A DNA stretch of 64,000 bases from Companilactobacillus mishanensis. Its GTDB lineage: Bacteria > Bacillota > Bacilli > Lactobacillales > Lactobacillaceae. The notes beneath the pieces are model-generated. The model was not told the DNA's origin, did no database searches, and worked only from the letters and a program-made list of their open reading frames with translations. Below are positions 9,253 to 18,469 of this stretch, one piece after another (positions within the stretch are counted from its first letter, which is position 1; the number at the start of each line of letters is the position of its first letter). The position numbers and the translations under genes were made by a program. Where the stretch lies: assembly GCF_003946505.1 (NCBI RefSeq), contig NZ_RHON01000002.1, positions 335,757 to 399,756 on the forward strand. The letters are read 5' to 3'.

Positions 9253-9294
9253 ATAAATGTTTTTTAAAATACTTTTTGAAAATAACATTTATTG
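9251..9294 (+). repeat. 11-bp inverted repeat in the operon leader
   Basis: CAATAAATGTT (9251-9261) and AACATTTATTG (9284-9294) are perfect inverted repeats separated by 22 AT-rich bases, just downstream of the start point. They may be an operator or an mRNA 5' hairpin; no T run follows. Confidence 0.6.
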
Positions 9295-9356
9295 TTTATC
9301 ATAAATACGATGTAAATGGTCTTGAAAGCTATTTCCATCAACTTGGGGGAAGAGAA

Positions 9357-10406
9357 ATGAATAAACGTTCTAAATTAATGTTGATCTTATCGACATTATT
9401 TTTATCAATCGCTTTGATCATTTTTGGTGCGAATGCAAAGCCAGTTAACGCCGCTGATTCGTACTACGCACAAAAGGATGATACTGAGCAGACAGATGGT
9501 CCTAGAGTTTTCGTCAGTCCACATTATGTTAATGAGGTTATTAATAATAAGACTGATGTTAAAGATTACAAGATTTTCGAAGCATCATATGGAAATGATT
9601 CTACTTTCAAAAAGGGACATATTCCTGGTGCTATCCATGTAAACACAAACTCTGTTGAATCTGAAAAGAACCAATGGAACTTGTTGTCTGCAAAGCAAAT
9701 CAGAAAGTTATTATTGAAAAATGGTGTTACAAGTAAGACTACATTGATTGTCTATTCAACTGATATCAATGCTGCTTCACGTGTAGCCTTCGCTGCCTTT
9801 TGGGTTGGTGTTAAGAACATCAAAATCGTTGACGGTGGATACAATGGCTGGAAGAAAACTGATTTGAAAGTTCAAAAGGGTGCTGCTAAGTCAGTTAAAG
9901 CTGCCAAGAAGTTCGGTACTAAAGTTCCAGCAAATGCTCAATACGAAGTTAAGACACCTAAACAAATGTTGAAACTTCAAAAAGCTGATCCAGATTTGAA
10001 ATTAGCAAGTACTAGATCATGGAAAGAATTCACTGGTAAGACTAGTGGTTACTCATACATCAAAGATAAGGGTGAACCAAAAGGTGCTGTTTACGCTAAA
10101 TCAAGTAAGACAAGTGCTGATGTAGCTTACTTATTAAACAAGAACGGTACTGTTAAATCTGCTGATCAAATTGCTCCAACATGGGAAAAAGCAGGAATTG
10201 AACCAACAAGTAACATTTACTTCTATTGTGGTACTGGTTGGAGAGCAACAACAGCATTCTTCATCACATATCAGGCTGGCTGGAAGAACGTCCATGTCTT
10301 TGATGGTGGTTGGTATGCTTGGGATAAAGCACATCAAAAAGATGCTTCTAAGTATCAAGTACAAGTAGGTAATCCAGGTTCTAAAGATTTCAAAATTCTT
10401 AAATAA
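9357..10406 (+). CDS. secreted tandem-rhodanese sulfurtransferase (YnjE-like)
   Basis: The 349-residue exported protein has a basic N-terminus (MNKRSK), a hydrophobic stretch and a probable cleavage after AKPVNA. Two rhodanese domains follow. The first (about residues 50-165) has IVYSTDINAAS where the active-site Cys loop should be and is probably inactive. The second (about 195-335) has FYCGTGWRAT with active-site Cys291. The start at ATG 9357 is preceded by GGGGGAAGAGA; an in-frame start at 9276 would add a non-signal-like extension. Rhodaneses move sulfane sulfur between donors and thiols; acting outside the membrane is unusual and recalls E. coli YnjE. It is the first gene of the operon. 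Confidence 0.88.
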   Translation: MNKRSKLMLILSTLFLSIALIIFGANAKPVNAADSYYAQKDDTEQTDGPRVFVSPHYVNEVINNKTDVKDYKIFEASYGNDSTFKKGHIPGAIHVNTNSVESEKNQWNLLSAKQIRKLLLKNGVTSKTTLIVYSTDINAASRVAFAAFWVGVKNIKIVDGGYNGWKKTDLKVQKGAAKSVKAAKKFGTKVPANAQYEVKTPKQMLKLQKADPDLKLASTRSWKEFTGKTSGYSYIKDKGEPKGAVYAKSSKTSADVAYLLNKNGTVKSADQIAPTWEKAGIEPTSNIYFYCGTGWRATTAFFITYQAGWKNVHVFDGGWYAWDKAHQKDASKYQVQVGNPGSKDFKILK

Positions 10407-10424
10407 AATCGGGGGATAAATATT

Positions 10425-11066
10425 TTGAAGAAAAATAGTTTAATCATTGGCTTTATTGCCAGTTTATTATTAGTTTTCGGGATTGCATTAGGAACAACTG
10501 CTAATGTTCAAGCAGCCAAGAGTAACTCACTTACATCGAGTCATCCTGTTCAATACAACAAGAAGAAAAAAGAAGTTACATTGTTAACTACTGTTAATGG
10601 TACATACTTCACACAACCAACAAGACACGTAATTGTTAATGTTGATGGTTCAAATGGAAACAAATCATTACTAAAGACAAATGCTACTCCAAAACAAATC
10701 TATAACGATTTGAAAAAAGTTGGTGCTAAACCTGGTGACAACTTAGATATGAAGTCTAAAGCAGGTTCAAAAGTAAAGGGTTCAAGTATCAAAGTATTCT
10801 TTGTTATCAATGGCAAACGTGTTAAAGCTGAAAAGGCTGTTCAAGTAAACAACAAGAATCTCAAGAAACTTGATTTCAAGTTTGGTGGAAACATGAAGAC
10901 TAATAACAAAGCTAAGACTGGTTGTGTACTCTGCTTTGACAGTTGTCCTGTAGGTATCGTTTCAGGTGCTAAATACGGATACAAATATGGTGAACATTTC
11001 ACTGGTAAATCAAGTGTTCTTCCTAAGGATGGTTCAAACCTTAAAGTCGTAATGCAAGTTAAATAA
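10425..11066 (+). CDS. secreted YdjY-domain protein with CxxCxxxCP motif
   Basis: The 213-residue exported protein starts at TTG behind GGGGG and has a signal peptide ending near ANVQAA. Residues about 45-150 resemble the YdjY domain (LLKTNATPKQIYNDLKKVGAKPGDN, then a glycine/lysine-rich strand with INGKRVKAE). The C-terminal part has Cys167, Cys170 and Cys174 in the pattern CVLCFDSCPVG, suggesting a metal or Fe-S site or a redox/sulfur relay. In E. coli ydjY lies with ydjX/ydjZ and the ynj genes, and the same grouping is kept here. The biochemical role is unknown. Persulfide acceptance from the preceding rhodanese is my inference. Confidence 0.75.
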   Translation: MKKNSLIIGFIASLLLVFGIALGTTANVQAAKSNSLTSSHPVQYNKKKKEVTLLTTVNGTYFTQPTRHVIVNVDGSNGNKSLLKTNATPKQIYNDLKKVGAKPGDNLDMKSKAGSKVKGSSIKVFFVINGKRVKAEKAVQVNNKNLKKLDFKFGGNMKTNNKAKTGCVLCFDSCPVGIVSGAKYGYKYGEHFTGKSSVLPKDGSNLKVVMQVK

Positions 11067-11088
11067 TGTTTTCGGAAGAGAGTAAAAA

Positions 11089-12231
11089 ATGATGACGAGA
11101 CTAAGAGTTATTTATAATGGAGTCGTCATTGGTATTCTTTGTGCTTTATTAGCATGGAAGTCAACTTGGCTTCAAATGAGAATGTCTTTAGGTTGGATCA
11201 TACCTATCGTGGCGATCATAGTTTACTTATGTTACATGTACTACGGTAAAAAATTACAACAGAATTGGGCGATTTTTAGATTTCCAGAAACGTTGGGAAT
11301 AACGATTGTCTCATTTATACTATTATTGATGGTTTTTGGTTGGCAAGGATTCGTGACGGTATTAGGTGCTACTATCAGAGAGCTGTTTAAGGCTCAATGG
11401 TCGTTACCTTGGACTGCTGCAGTTATCGGAATAATTTTGTTGGTTTGGTTGATAGCACTATTTATTGATAGTCGTCTTCATCCGGTCGCAAAAATTGTTT
11501 CTGGTGATAAAATCAAAAAGCTAACTTTACAGAGTAAGATCAGCTTAGTTGTAACAATTGTTTTCTTAGTACTACTAGTTGGACTTTATTATGTAATTCC
11601 TGGCTATCACGATTTCATCAACAAGATGAGTATTATGTTGGCCAAACTTGATATCAAAGGTCTTCGAGACTATATCAATAGTTTTGGTGTTTGGGGTCCA
11701 TTGATTTCTACATTGTTGATGGTCTTTCAATCTGTCCTCGCACCATTGCCAGCGTTTGTATTGACCTTCGCCAATGCTTACTTATATGGCTGGTACTTCG
11801 GTGCAGCCTTATCTTGGGCAAGTGCTATGTTGGGAGCATTGTTGTGCTTCTACATTGCAAGAGGTATCGGTAGACCATTTGCTGAAAAAATTATTACTAA
11901 GAATGCACTTGGAAAAATGGACGGGTTCTTTGATGAATATGGGGACTATACGATAATTATCTTACGTCTATTACCTTTCATATCGTTTGATGAGGTTAGC
12001 TATGGTGCTGGTTTCACAGATATGAAAGTTGGAAAATTCATGATTGCTACCGGAATTGGACAACTACCAGCTACAATTGTTTATTCATTAGTTGGTGGAA
12101 GTTTGGATGGAAGCAAAATGATGATGTTTATTGCATTGATTGCATTTATTCTTCTAGTTGTCATTTCATTGGTAGTTAGAAAAGTAATGTTGAATAAACA
12201 AGCAAAACGGAGTGTAGATGTCACTAAGTAA
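11089..12231 (+). CDS. VTT/TVP38-type (SNARE-associated) membrane protein with N-terminal extension (YdjX/YdjZ-like)
   Basis: The 380-residue integral membrane protein has several N-terminal hydrophobic segments (residues 1-190), then a VTT (DedA/TVP38/TMEM64) domain in about residues 200-350. That domain includes the re-entrant-loop stretch APLPAFVLTFANAYLYG and the ILRLLPFISFDEVSYGAG segment with the conserved Arg-Leu. Family members move lipids or ions across membranes; the substrate is unknown. It is nearly twice the length of the usual TVP38 protein because of the extra N-terminal helices. It begins 22 bases after the YdjY gene. Confidence 0.78.
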   Translation: MMTRLRVIYNGVVIGILCALLAWKSTWLQMRMSLGWIIPIVAIIVYLCYMYYGKKLQQNWAIFRFPETLGITIVSFILLLMVFGWQGFVTVLGATIRELFKAQWSLPWTAAVIGIILLVWLIALFIDSRLHPVAKIVSGDKIKKLTLQSKISLVVTIVFLVLLVGLYYVIPGYHDFINKMSIMLAKLDIKGLRDYINSFGVWGPLISTLLMVFQSVLAPLPAFVLTFANAYLYGWYFGAALSWASAMLGALLCFYIARGIGRPFAEKIITKNALGKMDGFFDEYGDYTIIILRLLPFISFDEVSYGAGFTDMKVGKFMIATGIGQLPATIVYSLVGGSLDGSKMMMFIALIAFILLVVISLVVRKVMLNKQAKRSVDVTK

Positions 12232-12246
12232 TTGTGAGGTTATGAG

Positions 12247-12900
12247 ATGAAAAAAGTTTTATCTTTTGTAGCAATAATTGCTATCGGTGTGTTTATTTTC
12301 TATAAAACAGGCCTGATCGACGAACTACACAACGTTTCTGCTATGCAAACTTGGTTTCAGAATCAGGGCTTTATTGGGTACTTTGCATTTATTTTATTGA
12401 GTGTCGTAACTGCAGTATTTATGTTACCAGGAGGGATGCTGGCGGTAGTCGCCGGGATCGCTTTTGGAGGTTTTATTGGTGGATTGTTGACAGTTATCGG
12501 TAGTACTGTCGGTGCCAGTATTTCGTTTATTCTGGGTAGGACATTATTAAAAGATGCAGTCGTTAAGAAGTACGGTGATAAGCCTACATTTAACAAAATA
12601 ATGAACGGAGTAAATGAGAACGGCGTGGCATTTTTAATTCTGACACGTTTAGTTCCCATTTTTCCTTATGCGATACAAAGTTATGCGTATGCACTGACTC
12701 CAATGGGATTCTGGAAATTTTCACTTATTTCTGGGATAACAATGTTGCCAGCTTGCTTCATTTACGCATACATGGCATCGGATATTTTGACCCAAGGTTT
12801 GTCGTTCGAATTAGCAATTAAATTTACAATATTAGGAATTGTATTGTTCCTATTAACATATGTACCAAAGAAAATTGCACAGCATAAAAAAATGATTTAA
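12247..12900 (+). CDS. VTT/TVP38-type membrane protein (YdjX/YdjZ-like)
   Basis: The 217-residue membrane protein has a single VTT domain: VFMLPGGMLAVVAGIAFGGFIG (about residues 58-80), SFILGRTLLKDAVVKKYG and LTRLVPIFPYAIQSYAYA. It is of normal family length and 15 bases behind the longer VTT gene, so the operon carries a pair just as E. coli carries ydjX and ydjZ. Substrate unknown; its place beside an ABC importer and head-group enzymes is compatible with lipid or anion transport. Confidence 0.8.
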   Translation: MKKVLSFVAIIAIGVFIFYKTGLIDELHNVSAMQTWFQNQGFIGYFAFILLSVVTAVFMLPGGMLAVVAGIAFGGFIGGLLTVIGSTVGASISFILGRTLLKDAVVKKYGDKPTFNKIMNGVNENGVAFLILTRLVPIFPYAIQSYAYALTPMGFWKFSLISGITMLPACFIYAYMASDILTQGLSFELAIKFTILGIVLFLLTYVPKKIAQHKKMI

Positions 12901-12911
12901 GGGGGATTCTT

Positions 12912-14144
12912 GTGAGAGGGAAGAAATTATTGGCATTTCTAATGCCAATTTTTATTTTAGCTGGATGTTCCAGCAATAAAGACAGTGAGACTCAAAAACT
13001 ACCTAACAGCTACAAGTCTGCTTTGAAAGAAGCAAAAGGGGAAACTGTTACTTATTATGGATTTGGTGGTTCAGATACACAGAATTTGTGGATCGATAAA
13101 GTTGTTACACCAATGATGAAAGATAAGGGAATCACTTTAAAACGTGTTCCAATGGATATTGATACTATTCTTAACAAATTGACAACTGAAAAAGAAGCCG
13201 GCAAGACTTCCGGTAACATGGACGTTGTTTGGATCAACGGTGAGAATTTTTACAATGCTAAAAAGTTAGGATTACTTGCTGGACCAGTGAAGTCTAGTTT
13301 GATTCCTAATATGCAAAAATATATGGATCCTAATGATCCCGACGTAACAAAAGATATGTCGACACCGGTTGATCATTTGGAAATTCCTTACGGAAATGCA
13401 CAGCTAGTTATGATCGGTAGCAAGTCAATGTTTAAGGGCGACTACCCAACTAGCGCTGATAAGTTGATGACTTGGGCAAAAGCCAACCCTGGTAAATTAA
13501 CTTACGTTGCTCCTCCAGATTTCACTGGTAGTGCCTTCATCCGTAATATTATTTATGAAACAGTTGGCTATAAAAAACTTAATGATGCTCCTGCTACAAA
13601 AGAGGGAGTTTATAAAGTTATCAAGCCAAGTTTGGACTATTTGAATGAAATCAAGCCTTACTTATGGCAACAAGGTAAAACTTATCCTAAAACAACTGCT
13701 CAGTTAGATAAGATGTTCGCTGATCATCAAGTTGCCATGGACTTTTCATATAATCAAATGTACGCCGCAACTCAAAAACAAGATGGCCAATTTACTGACG
13801 ATGCCCAATCATTTGTCTTTGATAAGGGAACAGTTGGTAACTTCAACTATCTAGCAATTCCAAAGACTTCTAAACAAAAGGCTGCAGCCATCGTTCTTAT
13901 CAATACGATGCTCAGTGAAAAAGCTCAAACTGCTAGACTTAGTTTGAAGTATGGGGCGGTTGTTTCACCTTATTCAGCAGATAAAATGCCTTCAGCTATG
14001 ACAGACAAGTTGAATAATTCAGACGATACCAATAATACTGTTCCAGTAAATGATCTTGCTAAGAAACGTTTACCTGAGGTTTCTGGTAAGAAGATTCCAA
14101 TTATTGAGCAACTCTGGAAGGAACATGTTTTGAATGCTGACTAA
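12912..14144 (+). CDS. ABC transporter substrate-binding lipoprotein (YnjB-like)
   Basis: The 410-residue lipoprotein has the lipobox ILAGC (Cys19) and starts at GTG with a GGGGG ribosome site. The body is a type II periplasmic-binding-protein fold of the iron/spermidine/sulfate-like superfamily (TVTYYGFGGSDTQNLWIDKVVTPMM, MDVVWINGENFYNAKK), and its length suits the YnjB group. It would capture the substrate outside the membrane for the two following permeases. Its last 11 bases overlap the next gene. The ligand is unknown. Confidence 0.85.
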   Translation: MRGKKLLAFLMPIFILAGCSSNKDSETQKLPNSYKSALKEAKGETVTYYGFGGSDTQNLWIDKVVTPMMKDKGITLKRVPMDIDTILNKLTTEKEAGKTSGNMDVVWINGENFYNAKKLGLLAGPVKSSLIPNMQKYMDPNDPDVTKDMSTPVDHLEIPYGNAQLVMIGSKSMFKGDYPTSADKLMTWAKANPGKLTYVAPPDFTGSAFIRNIIYETVGYKKLNDAPATKEGVYKVIKPSLDYLNEIKPYLWQQGKTYPKTTAQLDKMFADHQVAMDFSYNQMYAATQKQDGQFTDDAQSFVFDKGTVGNFNYLAIPKTSKQKAAAIVLINTMLSEKAQTARLSLKYGAVVSPYSADKMPSAMTDKLNNSDDTNNTVPVNDLAKKRLPEVSGKKIPIIEQLWKEHVLNAD

Positions 14145-15012
14145 AAAGAAATTAGTTTTGTTGCTTAGTCCATTTTATTTGTTCTTTATCTTATTTTTCG
14201 TCAGTGCGATCATCAGATCCTTTATTACCAGTCTGGGTTATTATCCGATCCTTGATCAAACAAAAATAAGTTTGAATAATTACCTGGATGTTTTTCATGA
14301 CAAAATGTTTCTGACAATTTGTCTTCGCACGATGGTTTTCGCAATTATCAGTGCTTTATTTGCCTGTGCATTGGGTTTGATAATAGCAAATTATTTCAAT
14401 CAGAAAAATAGTAGAGTAAGTGGATTCTTCTATAAAGTGTCCCAATTACCTGTAATGTTGCCACACATATTTATTGTGCTGGCACTTTTGCAGTTATTGA
14501 GCCAAACAGGATTAATACCAAGTTTGTTAGTTCATCTAGGATTGATAAAGTCATATTCTGATTTTCCGTTGATCCTAAATGACCAGAAGCAAATTGGAAT
14601 TTTCCTGACTTATTTGTGGAAAGAAACGCCATACGTGATTGTCACTTTGATATTGGTTTTGAGACAGATTGGTTCAAAGTACCAAGCCGTCAGCCTTAAT
14701 TTAGGCGCTTCAAAATGGCAGACTTTTTGGCATGTGACTTTACCATTAGTTCAGCCAGCGTTGGTGAACGCATTTATCATCAACTTTTCATTTAATTTTG
14801 GTTCATATGAAGTTCCTTTCTTGTTGGGAAACCAGCAGAAGGAGCTTTTGCCAGTTTATGTCTATGATTTGTACGTTCAAGGCGACATTACCCAGATACC
14901 ACACGTCATGAGCTTGAATTTAGTGCTTTCATTGGCTTCAATCATAATTGCGGCTGTAGCAATTTTGATTTCAAGAAAACTTCCAGGTGGTCATAACGGA
15001 GGTGTCAGATGA
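14134..15012 (+). CDS. ABC transporter permease (first half of YnjC-like pair)
   Basis: The 292-residue protein has about six membrane segments and the EAA-type loop NLGASKWQTFWHVTLPLVQPAL (about residues 188-208), which contacts the ATPase. It overlaps the binding-protein gene by 11 bases and the next permease by 4. In E. coli the equivalent YnjC is, as I recall, one long fused permease; here it is two genes. Confidence 0.87.
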   Translation: MLTKKKLVLLLSPFYLFFILFFVSAIIRSFITSLGYYPILDQTKISLNNYLDVFHDKMFLTICLRTMVFAIISALFACALGLIIANYFNQKNSRVSGFFYKVSQLPVMLPHIFIVLALLQLLSQTGLIPSLLVHLGLIKSYSDFPLILNDQKQIGIFLTYLWKETPYVIVTLILVLRQIGSKYQAVSLNLGASKWQTFWHVTLPLVQPALVNAFIINFSFNFGSYEVPFLLGNQQKELLPVYVYDLYVQGDITQIPHVMSLNLVLSLASIIIAAVAILISRKLPGGHNGGVR

Positions 15013-15803
15013 GACGACTTAATCGATACCTTATATTTATGATTTCATTATTGGTTATTTTGATGCCACTGATGGTGATCATTGTTTTGTCGGCCGGGAC
15101 CAATTGGCATTATCCAGATTTATGGCCTCAGACTTTTAATATGAATTATGTTTTCAAAATGTTGTTTTCCAATCATGAATTACTGTCTTCACTTTCATCG
15201 AGTATCACATTAGCCATTGGGACAGTTATTTTAACTTTGGTTATTGCGTACCCAACAGCAATTGCGCTCTCTTATTATGATTTCAAAGGAAAATCATTTT
15301 TGAATGTGCTGATTTATTTGCCTTTAATAATTCCGAGTATCGCTGTGTTGACCAATATGGATTTCGTCATGATCAAGTTTGGACTGGAAGGCAGTTATTT
15401 TGGTGTGGTAGCGGTTCATACATTATTTGCATTGCCATACGCCATCAAGTTGCTGGTCGACAATCTAAGCGTTCTGAAGAATAAATATGAGTTAGCTAGT
15501 TTGAATTTGGGGGCTTCTTCAAGACAAACATTTATTCATGTGACGTTACCGTTGAGCCGATTAGGTTTACAGGGTGCTGTCATGATGAGTTACATAATTT
15601 CAATGACTCAGTATTTGGGGACGTTGTTGATCGGTAATGGAAATTTTCTCACGTTGTCAGTCAGAATGTTTCCATTCACACAATCGGGAAAATATCAGAT
15701 TGCCGCTATCTACGCGATTATGTTTATGTTGGTCACTTTGATTCCACTGTACATAATTGATGTATTGATCACGCCAAGAAGAAAGGAGGTCCGTGCAGAA
15801 TGA
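15009..15803 (+). CDS. ABC transporter permease (second half of YnjC-like pair)
   Basis: The 264-residue permease has the EAA loop LNLGASSRQTFIHVTLPLSR (about residues 164-183) and six hydrophobic segments. It overlaps its neighbours by 4 bases on both sides (ATGA-type junctions), indicating translational coupling and a fixed 1:1 partnership with the preceding permease. Confidence 0.87.
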   Translation: MRRLNRYLIFMISLLVILMPLMVIIVLSAGTNWHYPDLWPQTFNMNYVFKMLFSNHELLSSLSSSITLAIGTVILTLVIAYPTAIALSYYDFKGKSFLNVLIYLPLIIPSIAVLTNMDFVMIKFGLEGSYFGVVAVHTLFALPYAIKLLVDNLSVLKNKYELASLNLGASSRQTFIHVTLPLSRLGLQGAVMMSYIISMTQYLGTLLIGNGNFLTLSVRMFPFTQSGKYQIAAIYAIMFMLVTLIPLYIIDVLITPRRKEVRAE

Positions 15804-16789
15804 CCTATTATCTGAAAAATTTGTCACAAGTTAAAAGTAAACAAAAGATACTAGATAACATTAATTTAGAGATTCCTGAAGATAGTATTTTTGCGATTCT
15901 CGGACCTTCGGGAAGTGGTAAGACGACACTTCTGAATATCTTGGCACAGTTAGATCAGCCTAGTTCTGGTGAATTTATTGCGGATGATGACAATGATCCT
16001 AAAGGAATTATGGTATTTCAAGATTATCGATTGTTTCCACATATGACAGTTTTCCAAAATGTTACTTTTGGATTGAGAATGAATAAAGTCAACAAAAAGG
16101 AAATCAAAAAACGTGCTCAAGAGATTTTGGAAGTCACTAATATTTCTGAGTTGTCAAAACGTTATCCGGATGAGCTTTCAGGTGGTCAACAGCAACGTGT
16201 TGCTTTGGCGAGAGCCTTGATTTTGAATCCTAAATTACTCCTGATGGATGAACCATTTTCTAGTTTGGATGAAGGATTACGTAAAGAAATGCTGAACTTT
16301 GTAAAACAGTTGCAGCAGAAATTCCATTTGACGATAATTTTTGTAACTCATTACAAGACTGAAGCATATTTGTTATCAAATCGAGTTGGTATTTTATTAG
16401 ATGGCGTCATCAAACAAGTCGATTCTCCACGTGACTTGGAACAATCTCCTAACAGTATCGAGGTTGCTAAATTCTTAGGACAATCGAATTTGATTTCTGG
16501 AGAAATTGACAATGATCGATTCCAATCGAATGTTTATTCTGGACCAGTTGAGACTGAGCAGACTGAACAAGGTCAGTTATATCTGCCATATTCTGGTTTA
16601 GTAAAAATAGATGAGACTAGCTATCCAGCATTTGTTGGAAAAGTTTTAAATAAAGCTTGGTTTGGTGAAAATGAACAAGTGATTATTGAGGTAAATGGTG
16701 AGACGATTTTTCTGAATTTGCCTACTGATAGCGTTGAAGTTGATCACAATTATCCATTTTATTTTAAAAAGATTCCGAAGGTGTTTTAG
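15800..16789 (+). CDS. ABC transporter ATP-binding protein (YnjD-like)
   Basis: The 329-residue ATPase has Walker A GPSGSGKTTL (about residues 34-43), Q-loop FQDYRLFP, signature LSGGQQQRVALARAL, Walker B LLLMDEPFSSLD and the switch histidine in FVTHYK. About 100 C-terminal residues beyond the NBD resemble a regulatory TOBE-like extension. It completes a binding protein/two permease/ATPase importer. It ends one base before the glycosyltransferase gene, so transporter and enzymes belong to one transcript. Confidence 0.9.
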   Translation: MTYYLKNLSQVKSKQKILDNINLEIPEDSIFAILGPSGSGKTTLLNILAQLDQPSSGEFIADDDNDPKGIMVFQDYRLFPHMTVFQNVTFGLRMNKVNKKEIKKRAQEILEVTNISELSKRYPDELSGGQQQRVALARALILNPKLLLMDEPFSSLDEGLRKEMLNFVKQLQQKFHLTIIFVTHYKTEAYLLSNRVGILLDGVIKQVDSPRDLEQSPNSIEVAKFLGQSNLISGEIDNDRFQSNVYSGPVETEQTEQGQLYLPYSGLVKIDETSYPAFVGKVLNKAWFGENEQVIIEVNGETIFLNLPTDSVEVDHNYPFYFKKIPKVF

Positions 16790-17467
16790 ATGTGGTTGTC
16801 GATTATAATTCCCACATTTAGGGATGACGAGGGCTTAACAAAACTGTTGAGCCAAGTTGAGAATTGGGATTTAACGGATACCGAAGTCATTATTGTGGAT
16901 GGTGAGTCGCGTAACAGCCCCAGATTTTTACCTAGTTTTGTAAAATATTTGTCCTCACCTGAAGCTAACCGTGGCGTACAATTACGATATGGTGCAGATT
17001 CATCTATGGGTGAAAATCTATTATTCATTCATGCTGATTCTGTGTTCGTATCAGGCTCTCCGCTTTCTACTTTGAAAAATACATCGGCAATGATCGGTTT
17101 CTTTACTTTGAAGTTTGACCGAGATACCAGTTTTTACAAAATAATGGAATTTGGATCAAATCTTCGAGCAAGAGTTGGAAAGCAAATCTTTGGTGATCAA
17201 GGACTGTTTATCAATAAGAAGCTGTATCAGTTTGTTGGTGGTTACCCAGCCCAACCATTGATGGAAGATATGGAACTTAGCATGAAGCTGGGGAAGACTG
17301 GCGTACCATTTACCCAGTTTAGTGACCAGATTCAGACTAGTGGAAGAAAATATCGTTCCGAGGGAAAACTAACATCATTCTTTAAAATGCAATTTTTCAA
17401 AATGCTGTATTGGAGTGGTACTAGTCCTGAAAAATTGAGTAAAGTTTATTATAGAAAGGAAAAATAA
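16790..17467 (+). CDS. GT2-fold transferase, TIGR04283-like (rSAM/selenodomain-associated transferase 2)
   Basis: The 225-residue GT-A enzyme begins with IIIPTFRDDEGLTKLL. It has the IVDGES nucleotide-binding motif, the subfamily stretch NRGVQLRYGADSSMGENLLFIHADS (DxD-like HAD at about residues 84-86) and DMELSMKLGK near the catalytic base. The NRGxQ...LLFIHAD pattern fits TIGR04283, a group named for co-occurrence with a radical-SAM/selenodomain protein, which is not present in this window. It is cytoplasmic, probably using a nucleotide-activated donor. The acceptor is unknown. It lies directly between the ABC ATPase and the kinase-like gene with no gaps. Confidence 0.78.
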   Translation: MWLSIIIPTFRDDEGLTKLLSQVENWDLTDTEVIIVDGESRNSPRFLPSFVKYLSSPEANRGVQLRYGADSSMGENLLFIHADSVFVSGSPLSTLKNTSAMIGFFTLKFDRDTSFYKIMEFGSNLRARVGKQIFGDQGLFINKKLYQFVGGYPAQPLMEDMELSMKLGKTGVPFTQFSDQIQTSGRKYRSEGKLTSFFKMQFFKMLYWSGTSPEKLSKVYYRKEK

Positions 17468-18469
17468 ATGACTGAATCAATGATCGATAATATTTCAGAC
17501 TATTTAAATGACAAACAAATATTAGAATCAATCGGTTTCGCCGATTTAAAATCTGTTTCCTTTCTAGCTCAAGGTGAGTACAACCGAAACTATTTGATTG
17601 AAGATACATCCGGGGAAAAGCTAGTTTTCCGGATCAATTATGGATCACAAATAAACGTCCAAAAACAAGCACGTTACGAGTATGATGCTTTGAAAATTTT
17701 GGAACCGAGTGAACATACTCCGGTTGCATATTACTTGGATGATTCCCAACAAGATTTTCCCATGGACATCTTGATCGAGCAATATTTGCCAGGTAGGCCA
17801 TTGGATTACCAGAGAGATTTGAAGATGGCAGCTGAAATTTTTGCCTCAATTCATAATTTGGATATGTCGCAAAATGATATTTCAAAATTAAAGATAGAAC
17901 AGAGTATTTGTTCAGATCGAATCAAAGAAGCTGAACAGTTATTACAACCTGTCGCCAACACTGACAAGTTGGAACCTGAAGAAATTAAAATACTGTTCGA
18001 TTTGAAGAATTGGTGTGAGAAAAATAATGCCGACGAATACTTCAAGTCACAGCCGCTTTGCTTAGTCAATACAGAAGTTAACTCAGGAAATTTTTTGATA
18101 ACAGATGACTACGGATGGTTGATTGATTGGGAAAAACCAGTCATCAGCAGTTATGTCCAAGATTTATCTCAATTTATGGTCGAGACTACAACGCTGTTCA
18201 GGACAACAGAAACTTTGTCTAAGGAACAAGTTGATTTATTTTTGAATCGTTATTGTAATTTGACCAAAAAATCAATTGATGAAGTTAAGCAGAGTCTAAA
18301 GTTGTACATGCCATTCATGCTGCTGAGGGCGTTATCGTGGTGTGGTATGTTAGTAGCAACGTATGATGAAAAACCAATTCAAAACGAGGATATTTTACAT
18401 GTTTCACAATCATTTTTAGAACCTGATTTTGCAATACCTTTACTTAAAAAATATGGGGTGACAGTTTGA
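17468..18469 (+). CDS. APH-fold phosphotransferase (kinase-like) with altered catalytic loop
   Basis: The 333-residue protein has an aminoglycoside/choline-kinase-like fold: a glycine-poor loop with GEYNRNYLIE, then LVFRINYG (ATP-site region), PMDILIEQYLPGRPL hinge, and the metal motif WLIDWEKP. The catalytic loop normally reading HGDxxxxN is VNTEVNSGN here, so the usual Asp is replaced by Glu. It may phosphorylate a small alcohol or sugar in the same pathway as the two transferases, or be catalytically weak. It starts one base after the preceding stop and overlaps the following gene by 4 bases. Confidence 0.72.
   Translation: MTESMIDNISDYLNDKQILESIGFADLKSVSFLAQGEYNRNYLIEDTSGEKLVFRINYGSQINVQKQARYEYDALKILEPSEHTPVAYYLDDSQQDFPMDILIEQYLPGRPLDYQRDLKMAAEIFASIHNLDMSQNDISKLKIEQSICSDRIKEAEQLLQPVANTDKLEPEEIKILFDLKNWCEKNNADEYFKSQPLCLVNTEVNSGNFLITDDYGWLIDWEKPVISSYVQDLSQFMVETTTLFRTTETLSKEQVDLFLNRYCNLTKKSIDEVKQSLKLYMPFMLLRALSWCGMLVATYDEKPIQNEDILHVSQSFLEPDFAIPLLKKYGVTV

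Noticed and set aside
12363..12659. 98-residue minus-strand frame inside the second VTT gene
   Set aside because: Shadow of a well-supported coding region, no ribosome site.
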